Positions 1-8,742 of a DNA stretch of 64,000 nt are shown here, piece after piece; the stretch's first letter is position 1; every line of letters begins with the position of its first letter. This DNA is from an uncultured Methanobrevibacter sp. (GTDB lineage Archaea; Methanobacteriota; Methanobacteria; Methanobacteriales; Methanobacteriaceae): contig NZ_CALGFC010000065.1 in NCBI RefSeq assembly GCF_937881195.1, positions 14,605 to 78,604 of the forward strand, given 5' to 3'. A program made the position numbers and the translations under genes. The notes beneath the pieces are model-generated. The model searched no databases and was not told the origin of the DNA. It worked only from the letters and a program-made list of their open reading frames with translations.

Positions 1-61
1 AAAAATAGAATAAATCTAAAAATAGAATAAATATAAAAATAGAATAAATCTAAAGAATTAA
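1..61. repeat. AT-rich tandem repeat at the left edge
   Basis: Three imperfect copies of a roughly 18-20 bp unit (AAAAATAGAATAAATCTAA) run from the window edge to just before the first gene. The array may continue outside the window. It looks like simple intergenic repeat; I see no conserved dyad or spacer structure. Confidence 0.6.
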
Positions 62-154
62 TTGAAAAATTATAAATTAGACAAAAAAAGATTAATAATA
101 AACCTCACCTTAAAAACAAAAAATAATTTTAATCAATCTAAAGGAAATGAAAAA

Positions 155-976
155 ATGAGTTGCTATAAATATTGGGGAAAAATAGAAGAAATAGCTAATG
201 CATTGGAAGAATATGGAGATATTGAAAAATATGGGGATTGTGAACTTGATCATGTAGAATTAGAAAATATCTTAAAATTACTAGATGAAGTCGAGATAAT
301 AGCCCATGATAATATAATAGATTTTGATTCAGCAAAACATATTTTAGATGATCCAAAAATGAATAAAGCATTGCAACTTATAAGAAAATTTTATGTTTAT
401 ATTGGAGCAAGATTAGAAACTGAAAACGCAAAAAGGATATTAAAATCAGAAAACCCCAAAAAGATTCTTGAATCATTTAAATTCTTCGATAGATATGAAG
501 GTTTAATTAAAAATGAAAGTCAACTTGTAAGATTTGATGAAAATAAAAAGATAGTTTTTATTGGGAGTGGGCCATTACCATTAACACTTATAATGTTCAA
601 TAAAATTTTTAAATCAAAATGTATTGGAATTGAAGTAGATGAAGAAACAGCAAAGCTTTCTAAAGAAGTATTAAAAAAGTTGAATATTAAAAAAGATATT
701 GAGATACTTGTTGGTGATGAGAAAACAATCAAAGAAATTGATTATGATATTATTATGGTTGCAGCTCTTGCTGAACCAAAAGAAAGAGTTTTTGCAAATA
801 TTTGGGAAATAGTCAATGAAAAAACTCCTGTTTTATACAGAACCTATACTGGTATGAGGGCAATATTATATTCCCCAGTAACAGAAAAAGAAACAAGAGG
901 TTTCCATAAAGAAGTAATGATACTGCCGACAGGGAATATAAATAATACATCTGTCCTAATACGCAAAATAATTTAA
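155..976 (+). CDS. Nicotianamine synthase-like protein (thermonicotianamine synthase family)
   Basis: This probably condenses aminocarboxypropyl groups from S-adenosylmethionine into a nicotianamine-like metallophore, as the archaeal thermonicotianamine synthase of Methanothermobacter does. The N-terminus MSCYKYWGKI, a Rossmann glycine loop FIGSGPLPLT (residues 135-144), VAALAEPK, YRTYTGMRAILY and the end NNTSVL are strongly family-typical. E88 in ARLETENA sits where the archaeal enzyme has its catalytic glutamate. I start at ATG 155 because AAGGAA precedes it at 141-146 and the family begins MSCY; an in-frame TTG at 62 would add 31 atypical residues. The protein is 273 aa, close to family length, but seems to lack the short C-terminal tail of the Methanothermobacter protein. 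The gene stands alone, so the metal it serves cannot be read from its neighbours. The family call is firm; product chemistry is inferred. Confidence 0.88.
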   Translation: MSCYKYWGKIEEIANALEEYGDIEKYGDCELDHVELENILKLLDEVEIIAHDNIIDFDSAKHILDDPKMNKALQLIRKFYVYIGARLETENAKRILKSENPKKILESFKFFDRYEGLIKNESQLVRFDENKKIVFIGSGPLPLTLIMFNKIFKSKCIGIEVDEETAKLSKEVLKKLNIKKDIEILVGDEKTIKEIDYDIIMVAALAEPKERVFANIWEIVNEKTPVLYRTYTGMRAILYSPVTEKETRGFHKEVMILPTGNINNTSVLIRKII

Positions 977-1396
977 AAAAAAAGTTTAAAAAAAGTTTAA
1001 AATTTTTCATGAAAATCTTTTAAAAATTGTTCTTTTAAAAATAGTTTATTAATAAAATAAATTTTAACTTTTAAATTATTAAAATTAAATTATTATTAAA
1101 TTAGATTAATATTCTTATATACTAAATTAAATTAATAAAGTTAAGTTATTAGATTAAATTATTAGATTAAATTATTAAATTAAATTATTAAATTAAAATA
1201 TAATAAAAATTATTAAATTATTTGAAAATAATATATCAATAAAAATATATATTAATTTAATATTCTTAATATACTATATAATCATATAAATGATTTATTT
1301 ATTTTTAATATATTTAAAAATAAGGATATTAAAATATATTATAAACATGAAGAATTAAATATATAAATAAACACATTTAAACGAGGAAATGATTTA
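977..1396. other. Intergenic, AT-rich with short tandem repeats
   Basis: There is no supportable gene. Around 1136-1196 a unit close to ATTAGATTAAATT is repeated several times. The promoter of the channel gene must lie in the last 100 bases, where TATA-like AT runs are too common to single one out. Confidence 0.5.
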
Positions 1397-1990
1397 ATGG
1401 ATGTTGCTGATTCAAGATTAAGTAAAAAAAGACTTTCAGCATTAATGGATGGCATATTTGCTATTGCTATGACAATATTAATCCTCGGAGTAACTCAACC
1501 TTCAGATTTGGGAGTTATAACACAAACACAGGTCATGAAATATTTAATAAATATAATTCCAGAATATATAAGTTTTATAATAAGTTTTTTGATAATAAGT
1601 ATATTATGGTTAAATTCTCATGCCCAATTTAAATATATAAATAATATTAATAGTAGTTATTTATGGCTCAGCATATATGAATTAATAGCTATTGTTAGTA
1701 TACCATTAACAACTTCAATATTTACAAGTTATGGAGATTTTACAATAGGAACAATTCCTTTTAACTTAAATTTATTAGCTATTGGAATAATAAATTTCAG
1801 TAAGTGGAATCATCTAGTGAAAAATGATTTATTAATTCCAAATATCTCTAAAGATGAAATTAAAACAATCTCTAAAAGTAAAAAAACTTTCATAATAATC
1901 CCAATAATAAGTATGGTTGTTTCAATTTTCATACCTCCTTATTGTGGACTTGTATATTTCTTAATTTTTATACAATCTCGTTTAAAATGA
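1397..1990 (+). CDS. TMEM175-type (DUF1211) potassium channel-like membrane protein
   Basis: A 197-aa membrane protein of the TMEM175/DUF1211 family, whose characterised bacterial members are tetrameric potassium channels. The diagnostic first helix is present as RLSALMDGIFAIAMTILIL (residues 12-30), corresponding to the family's R-x-x-x-F-x-D-x-V/I-F-A-I-A-M-T consensus. Here the aromatic residue before the Asp is replaced by Leu-Met, a mild deviation. Four to six hydrophobic segments follow, ending in a helix near the C-terminus. A GAGG ribosome site (1382-1385) precedes the ATG. It has its own promoter region and no co-directional partner close by. Transport activity is inferred from family membership only. 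Confidence 0.8.
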   Translation: MDVADSRLSKKRLSALMDGIFAIAMTILILGVTQPSDLGVITQTQVMKYLINIIPEYISFIISFLIISILWLNSHAQFKYINNINSSYLWLSIYELIAIVSIPLTTSIFTSYGDFTIGTIPFNLNLLAIGIINFSKWNHLVKNDLLIPNISKDEIKTISKSKKTFIIIPIISMVVSIFIPPYCGLVYFLIFIQSRLK

Positions 1991-2623
1991 CATATTTTTA
2001 TAAAAATTTAATATTATCCCCTAATCTAATATAATTTTTTTATTTTATAAATAAGAACTGATTTTATAATACTTTTATTTTATATAAATAAAATTTTTAA
2101 ACATATTAATATTTTACAATATAATTTTATATATAGTTTATTTTAAACACCCCCACAATAAAAAATTATTTTATATAATTTACGTTTTTAAATTAGTTTA
2201 ATCCTAGAAAAAGATAAAAATATTTGTTTTATTTGTTTTTGGTGAACTTTAATAATTTTTTATTAATTTCAAAGATTTTATTAAAGTTTCATTTTTAAGG
2301 TATATTTTTAAAATTATAAAAATAATTTTTTAAATTACTTGGTTTACAGATTATAAGAATAAATTTTTTAGATTATATAATTTTTATATTAGGACAATAG
2401 AGTTTTTAGATTAAACAATAGAAATTTTAAAATTATTAAAATAGAGCTAAGAATAAAATACTATTTGAAATTAACATTGAATATTATATAGAAAAAGTTA
2501 TATATTCATTAAAAACAATTAAAATTAGCATATATTTAATTATCAAGGTTGATAAGTAATTATATGCCATTATAATTTTAGGTAAAATATATAATATTTA
2601 ATAATTACAGTGGAGGTGAAAAA
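1991..2623. other. Intergenic region upstream of the adhesin gene
   Basis: No gene is visible in 630 bases. The only structured element I found is the TTATCAA-GG-TTGATAA palindrome at 2540-2555. A C-rich patch ACACCCCCACA lies near 2146-2157. Confidence 0.5.
2540..2555. promoter_or_regulatory. Palindrome upstream of adhesin-like gene
   Basis: TTATCAA-GG-TTGATAA is a perfect inverted repeat with 7-bp arms, about 70-85 bp upstream of the presumed start of the adhesin-like gene. It is a plausible repressor site. No regulator is encoded next to it, and the role is inferred from position and symmetry only. Confidence 0.35.
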
Positions 2624-5600
2624 ATCAAAAGAATTATTTATATATTAATATTATTGATAGGAGTATCTATTTTCATGAATTCTGTGAGCGGAGCTAATGT
2701 TAATAATAATACAAATATATCAGATATACAAAATATCATAGATAACACAGCAGATGATACAATTATATTTGATTCTGGAGATTATAACTACATATTAAAC
2801 CTTAATATAACTAGAGCAATAAATATCATAAGTAATGGAATAGTAACATTTATTGGAGATGGGAAAAATAATCTATTCAATATTAATTCAACAGGGGTTA
2901 AAATAGATGGTTTCAACATTAAAAATTATGAAACACCAATAAACTCTACCGAAGGAAATTTAACTATTATAAATAATAATATAACAAATTCCACACATGG
3001 AATAATAATCAATAATACAAAAAACTCAGGAAATGCAATCATCAACAATACAAATATTGAAAACAATAAAATTAACACTACAAGAGAAACTATAGAAATA
3101 GCTGCAGAAACAAATGATAATATTAATAGCAGTAGTAGTCATATAGAAAATATTCAAATTAGTAATAATGAATTAGAATCAGATGGTGTGGATGATTCGG
3201 AAACCATATTAATTGAATCTTCAAATAATAGTACAAAAGATGTTAAAATCAACAATAACAAATTTAAAGGAGGAGAACTCCAAAAAATACTTGTATACTC
3301 AAGCAAAGATACTGAAAATATAGCAATAACCAATAATAATTTTAATAATAATGAATCAATAGCACAAATTTTGGTCCTAGGAAGTCAAGGAATAGTTAAT
3401 AATACAACAATATCAAATAATAATTTTAATAACAATATATTAACAATGAATATCTATTCACAGCACTCAATAAATAATATAATTTCCCATAATAACATTC
3501 ATGTAGATTCTGGTTTCATTAACTTCTATGGTAGTGAAGATCTTATCAGCCCTTATTTTAATGATAATACAGTTGATACAACAGACATATTTGCTATTGA
3601 TGTTAATGGTGCTAATTTAATTAAAGGAAATATTTACAATAATAAATTTGATATCTATTCTGGATATATAGATTTAAATGGATGGGACAATTTATATGAC
3701 AGTTATATCCAAAACAATACCATTAATACAATTGAAGGGTTTAATAATAAATTTAACAGCCGAAATTTGAATAATGGGAATGTTATTAACAATAAAATTA
3801 ACTCTAAGAATGGTTATATCAATATAAACGGCGAAAATGCAAATAATGTGAATATTATCAATAATATTTTTTATGTTACAGAAAATTATGAAATTAACTC
3901 CAATTTAAATAATATAACCAACATTACAATTTCTAACAATGAAATAAATTCATTTAATACAAGTATGAATATAAATGGTTTCGAAAATATAGCTAATTTT
4001 AATATAAAAAACAATAATTTTAGTTCATTAGAAAATATAATAATAAATCAAAACACAGCTATTTTAAAATATTTTAATTTATCTAATAATATAATAAATG
4101 CTAAAATGAACATTATAAATTTAAATGGAACCGAAATAGGAGTAAATAACAATGTAATTAATAATTACATAAATAGTGATTATTCGAGCATATATATCCA
4201 ATCTAATAACAACCTATATAATTCTAGCATATCCAATAATAAAATTAATGCTAAAAGAACGTTTTTTCAGATATATACAACTCAAAATATAAATAAAACT
4301 ATTATAAACAACAATATCATAAATTCCATAGATGAATTTGGAATATATATGCTCAGTATAAATATAAGCCAAAATTTAATGTATAATAACACAATAAAAT
4401 CAGGGAATAGTAATTTCTTAATTTCAGCTACAGAAAAAATAGTAGATAGCTCGATATTCAATAATAAAATGTTTTTAGAATCATTAACATTATATTTACA
4501 GAGCAATAACCAATACAACTGTTCATTATATAATAATAAAATTAATACAACAGTTTTATTTGAAAACTTCCACGCTTATGAAGATTTAAATAAATTTAGT
4601 GTTTATGACAATAACATCTCATTTAATTATGGCATAATTATAATAGAAGGTATTGAAAACATTAATAATCTGTCTATTAAAAATAATAATATATCTGGCA
4701 ATAGTACAGAAAATATTTTAAACATACACAGTGCCAGGAATATAAAAAATGTGATGATTATTGGAAATAATCTTATAAATAGTATAGGAAACGGTATTCA
4801 AATAGATGTTAGCAGTGATACTGAAAATAGAATTTCTGATGAAATTCTTAACAAAAGCATAAGTAATGTTAATATTTCATTCAACCGAATCATTTCATTT
4901 TATAGAGGTTTAATTATTTTATCAGAAAATACTACAACCAACAATAATACTGCAGATTTTAATTGGTGGGGAGTTAATGATATTGAGAATAAGACCAATA
5001 TAATTACTAAAAATCATTATATATTAAAATTTATTCCATTCGAAGTTAATTTAACTGTTGGAGATATTGCTAAATTCCATACCATGGTATTAAATAATAC
5101 AAATACTCCTTATGGAATAGATAAATTAGCAAAATTTAGTGTTTACACTTCCATAAACAAAATAGATTTGAATAATATAGAAACTTCTAATAATGACATA
5201 AAATTCATTATTAATTCAACAAAACCAGTATACCTAACTTCTAAAGCAGATGGCCAAATATCCAACTATATTATGACTCCTGGAAAAGGAAAAACATATA
5301 TTACCATAGTTAGTGTTATTAAAAAACAATTAAAATTAATATTTAAACTAAAATTGACTGACAAAAACAAAAAACCATTAAAAGGAAAATATGTGACTTT
5401 TATAATTGGTAATGAAAAATTCAATTTAATTACAGATTCTAATGGAATAGCCACATTAAATTATAAAATTAGAAATATTGATTCTACTAATACAATATTT
5501 AAATTTTTAGCTCGTTTTAATGGTGATGATAATTATCTTTCTTCTGAAAAATATGATGTCATTAAATTAACAAAAAATAAAAATAATGTAAAAACAAAAA

Positions 5601-5704
5601 ACAATCCAGATGCTTATGCATCTATGAAAAAAACAGGAACCCCCATTATAGCAATTTTATTAATTTTAATAAGCAGTTTGGGAATTTTAAAAAGAAGAAA
5701 GTGA
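2624..5704 (+). CDS. Adhesin-like surface protein with beta-helix repeats, Ig-like domain and C-terminal anchor
   Basis: A 1,026-aa Asn/Ile-rich surface protein of the Methanobrevibacter adhesin-like type. After a signal peptide (IKRIIYILILLIGVSIF..., cleavage near SGA), residues about 40-780 are dozens of short parallel beta-helix repeats of the form I-x-N-N-x-I/F-x-S. A beta-sandwich Ig-like domain follows around 890-985 (KGKYVTFIIG, FNGDDNYLSSE), then a membrane helix and the basic tail LKRRK. It should be exported and anchored by its C-terminus. The start is odd. GGAGGTGA (2612-2619) is followed after four bases by ATC, which opens the complete signal peptide. The first conventional codon is TTG at 2654, without a ribosome site and inside the hydrophobic core. 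I therefore favour AUC initiation or an ATG-to-ATC change. Binding partner unknown. Confidence 0.85.
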   Translation: MKRIIYILILLIGVSIFMNSVSGANVNNNTNISDIQNIIDNTADDTIIFDSGDYNYILNLNITRAINIISNGIVTFIGDGKNNLFNINSTGVKIDGFNIKNYETPINSTEGNLTIINNNITNSTHGIIINNTKNSGNAIINNTNIENNKINTTRETIEIAAETNDNINSSSSHIENIQISNNELESDGVDDSETILIESSNNSTKDVKINNNKFKGGELQKILVYSSKDTENIAITNNNFNNNESIAQILVLGSQGIVNNTTISNNNFNNNILTMNIYSQHSINNIISHNNIHVDSGFINFYGSEDLISPYFNDNTVDTTDIFAIDVNGANLIKGNIYNNKFDIYSGYIDLNGWDNLYDSYIQNNTINTIEGFNNKFNSRNLNNGNVINNKINSKNGYININGENANNVNIINNIFYVTENYEINSNLNNITNITISNNEINSFNTSMNINGFENIANFNIKNNNFSSLENIIINQNTAILKYFNLSNNIINAKMNIINLNGTEIGVNNNVINNYINSDYSSIYIQSNNNLYNSSISNNKINAKRTFFQIYTTQNINKTIINNNIINSIDEFGIYMLSINISQNLMYNNTIKSGNSNFLISATEKIVDSSIFNNKMFLESLTLYLQSNNQYNCSLYNNKINTTVLFENFHAYEDLNKFSVYDNNISFNYGIIIIEGIENINNLSIKNNNISGNSTENILNIHSARNIKNVMIIGNNLINSIGNGIQIDVSSDTENRISDEILNKSISNVNISFNRIISFYRGLIILSENTTTNNNTADFNWWGVNDIENKTNIITKNHYILKFIPFEVNLTVGDIAKFHTMVLNNTNTPYGIDKLAKFSVYTSINKIDLNNIETSNNDIKFIINSTKPVYLTSKADGQISNYIMTPGKGKTYITIVSVIKKQLKLIFKLKLTDKNKKPLKGKYVTFIIGNEKFNLITDSNGIATLNYKIRNIDSTNTIFKFLARFNGDDNYLSSEKYDVIKLTKNKNNVKTKNNPDAYASMKKTGTPIIAILLILISSLGILKRRK

Positions 5705-5730
5705 AACAAAGTCTAAAATTAAATTTTTTC

Positions 5731-5757
5731 AAGGATAATTTTTATTATTTTATCCTT
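5731..5757 (+). terminator. Hairpin terminator after the adhesin-like gene
   Basis: AAGGATAA (5731-5738) pairs perfectly with TTATCCTT (5750-5757), followed by a T-rich run TTTTTACTTTTTTT. It lies 27 bases past the stop codon, as expected for a transcription end. Archaeal termination mainly needs the T-run, so the stem may be incidental. Confidence 0.55.
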
Positions 5758-6082
5758 TTTACTTTTTTTATACATTTATGTTTTTTATTTACTTAATCCA
5801 TTTATTCAAATATTTACCATTTTTACTTAATTAATTTATCTATGAACCCTATTTATTTTTGTTTTTAGTTATTTTAACTAAAATTATAATAATTAAAAGA
5901 TATTATAGCATTATATGGTTTTTTAATAAATGATTTTAAATATATATGTATAGTATTGAAATAAAATATAAAATAAGTATAGAAGAAATATTTATATAAA
6001 ACAAAGCAAAAAATTAATAATATATATATAATATACATAACATTAAATATAAATTATTATATGTTAATATTGGGGGGATAAA
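5758..6082. other. Intergenic, promoter region of small secreted protein
   Basis: No ORF is supportable. A G-run ribosome site GGGGGG (6072-6077) immediately precedes the next gene. Confidence 0.45.
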
Positions 6083-6577
6083 ATGAAAAAAAAATATATT
6101 ATATTTTTGTTAGGAGCTCTTGTATTGGGACTATGCATCGCTCCAACAGTATCTGCTATAACTTATAAATATGAATATGCTGGTATTGCATATAAAGATA
6201 CCATTAAATCTAATTCATTGACATTAGACTATCATTACAAAACAAATCCAACAGACAAACATAAAGATATAGTTAAAAAATACCCTAAATCATACAAACA
6301 AACATTAAGATTTTATAAAAATGGTAAAAAAACATATTCAAAAACTATAAAAAATCAGAAAATAACAAATGAGAGATACCGTTACTGGAATGGATACACA
6401 AAATATACTGCAAAAGTAGTTAAAAAAATCAAATCACAAAAACTGAATAATTTTGGAATGTGGTTTAAAGGAAAAAATTATTCTTCAACTATCGATAAAA
6501 AAGGAAATGTAAAAATCTTAATAAAAAATGGTAATGTAAATTATGTTAAAGCACGTAGCTTTTCATATTTATACTAA
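6083..6577 (+). CDS. Small secreted Tyr/Lys-rich protein (RYWNGY family)
   Basis: A 164-aa protein with a clear signal peptide: MKKKY, a hydrophobic core and cleavage after VSA near residue 26. The mature part is rich in Lys and Tyr and probably all-beta, with the motif YRYWNGYTKY around residues 100-110. The same RYWNGY motif occurs in the secreted protein at 28889-29344 inside the integrated element, so I treat the two as distant relatives. I do not recognise the domain or its function. The start is well supported by GGGGGG five bases before the ATG. A cell-surface or wall-associated role is the most that can be said. Confidence 0.6.
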   Translation: MKKKYIIFLLGALVLGLCIAPTVSAITYKYEYAGIAYKDTIKSNSLTLDYHYKTNPTDKHKDIVKKYPKSYKQTLRFYKNGKKTYSKTIKNQKITNERYRYWNGYTKYTAKVVKKIKSQKLNNFGMWFKGKNYSSTIDKKGNVKILIKNGNVNYVKARSFSYLY

Positions 6578-7003
6578 AAATATAATCAAATTTTTTTAAT
6601 TTTCCAATTTTTATTTAATTAAAAGAGTATTTTTTTCATAAATACTATAAAAAAATAATGTTTTTTTGTTATCACATCTTTCATTTATTATATTTTTCAT
6701 TAAATGAACATAGAAGTGTTAATAATTTTATGAAGTGTTAATAATTTTATATATTATCCCAAAAAAATCTATTTTTATATAAGAGATATACTTATAAAGA
6801 ATTTTATAAAAAATATTAGAAATTCATTAAAATATTCATTTCCTAATAACTCAGCCTAAATAAAATAATAAAATAAAAATAAATAGAAAATAATAAGAAA
6901 GTAGTTCAAATTAATTTGAGAAATATTAATTCATTAATAAATTAATAAATAATCTCAAATTAATAGGTACCAAAAATATATTTTAATTATACTTTTTTAT
7001 TAA
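6578..7003. other. Intergenic between convergent small secreted genes
   Basis: No gene is visible. A direct repeat of GAAGTGTTAATAATTTTAT occurs at about 6711-6749. An inverted repeat of the type AATTTGAGA...TCTCAAATT (about 6913-6921 and 6952-6960) may form a stem downstream of the leftward gene. Confidence 0.4.
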
Positions 7004-7468
7004 TTATGCTCTTATTAATGTAGCTCTGGATCCATATGCTTTATCTTTACCAGAACTTCCACAATAATCTGCATCACAGTATTTACAAGTAATTTCTTTC
7101 TCATAAACTCCTTTTGGATTAATCAATAGCCCTCCATATTTTCCACACAAAGGACAATAGTTTTTCCAAGTATTTGTAGTCCAAACATAAGGTAATCCAG
7201 TCCCACTAGCACTTGGTAATGAAGTAATAGTTATTGTATTCTTTAAAGATTTATAATAATTTGAAGATTTTATTGAATTATTAGAACTATTTGAATCTTT
7301 ATTGGATTTTTGATTATTGTTAGTAATTTCAGGATTTTTTGAACCCCCACCAGTATTGTTAGATAATTCATTTTTAGTATTTGGCATTTCTTGGGTAGCT
7401 GAAACTGCTACTATAGAGAATGCTACACAGATAATAAATACTGCGTAATGTATTTTATTTAAATTAAT
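7004..7468 (-). CDS. Secreted Cys-rich zinc-binding-like protein with probable AUU start
   Basis: The mature protein has an Asn/Ser-rich linker and a C-terminal domain with three CxxC-type pairs (YCPLCGKYGG, ITCKYCDADYCG) ending SRATLIRA, so it probably binds a structural metal. I recall the same Cys module next to peptidase or transglutaminase domains in methanogen cell-wall and viral proteins, but cannot verify it here. The first ATG is at 7387. The same frame extends upstream through NLNKIHYAVFIICVAF and a VSA-type cleavage site, a full signal peptide. The only codon placed like a start is ATT at 7468-7466, five bases after GGAGGCGG (7481-7474); no ATG, GTG or TTG exists in between. The full form is 154 aa; from the ATG it would be 127 aa and unsecreted. 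The enzymatic role is unknown. Confidence 0.6.
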   Translation of the reverse strand: MNLNKIHYAVFIICVAFSIVAVSATQEMPNTKNELSNNTGGGSKNPEITNNNQKSNKDSNSSNNSIKSSNYYKSLKNTITITSLPSASGTGLPYVWTTNTWKNYCPLCGKYGGLLINPKGVYEKEITCKYCDADYCGSSGKDKAYGSRATLIRA

Positions 7469-8742
7469 ATTTTCCGCCTCCGATATCTAGAAATTTTTCT
7501 TATAAAAGCTAATTTCTAGAGAAAGTAATATTGAACAATCATATATATAAATGTTTGGGCATAAAATTTAAAAACAAGGTCGTTAAAACCGTTTTAAATT
7601 AAAAAAAACAAATTAAAAAGGTTTCAAATTTGAGGGCAAATAAGTTAAGATAAATGTGAATAATATTACAAGAAATATGTACATTATAAATTAACTACTA
7701 AAATAAAATAATAATATATCCACTTTAAAATATTAATATAATATAAATACACTATTATTGTTATAAGACACATTAACAATATGTATATCAACTTAATAAT
7801 AAGATAAATCATTCAAAACTCTATAAAATTTAAGAATATGGAGATAAAAATATTAAAATATTAATGAAAGGATATTTTATTAATTATAAATCTTAAAATA
7901 AGTATTAAAGAGATTTTAAAAATTTTTAAAAATAATAAAATAATATTTAATTGTTTTAAAGTTTTCTAATGATTAATAAGAATTATTAATAAAATATAAC
8001 CTCATAACGAATTTTAATAAAAAAAGAAAAATCTAAATTTTTAATTTAGAAATTTAATAGTAATATCATAACATTCATTTTTTATGTATTAATTCATTAT
8101 TAAAACATGACAAATATATATTATTTTTATAATGTCCTAAAAATACAAAACATTATATACTATAACATACAATATTATATAATAATGAAAATTTGATATA
8201 ATAAAAATATTATATAAAATATTTATATATGATTATAAAAATCATGCAATATAAAATTTTATAAATTATTTCACTAAAAAAAATATTATATATAACTTAC
8301 AACATTGATGCAAATTATACAAAGTATATTATTTATTAAAGTATACTATTTATATTTTTTGAATATTAATGTTAATGCTAAATAATCAATGCCTTAGAAA
8401 TTATTGATTAAAATCTAATTTTAATAATTTAATTGATAGCCTGTATATTTTTTCTTTTTTTATTACATATAGCTATTTAGCAATCCTTTTAAATATTATT
8501 TAATATTTTATTTAACTTGATAGGACACTATATATTATTTGATATTTATTTAGCTTGAATAATTGCAGAATAGATCTGTTAATGTAAATTTAGCTCGTTA
8601 AGACTAGACCATGTAACTAAATCAGTTAGGTTACACTATGTAACTACCCTGATTAACTAAATACATAATTAACCATGTTAAATGACATTATATAAAATAT
8701 TATAATCATGATTTTATAATTCGACATAAAGGGGGGAAATTA
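7469..8742. other. Long AT-rich non-coding stretch with a few dyads
   Basis: About 1.27 kb has no convincing gene. It contains the palindrome at 7583-7597 and a less AT-rich patch at about 8570-8680 with repeated GTAAC/GTTAC words, in the leader or promoter region of the receiver-glycosyltransferase gene. The length suggests regulated promoters or a lost gene. Confidence 0.45.
7583..7597. promoter_or_regulatory. TTAAAAC-C-GTTTTAA palindrome
   Basis: Perfect 7-bp arms around one base lie about 115 bp upstream of the leftward secreted Cys-rich gene. It is a candidate operator or promoter element; nothing else supports it. Confidence 0.3.
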
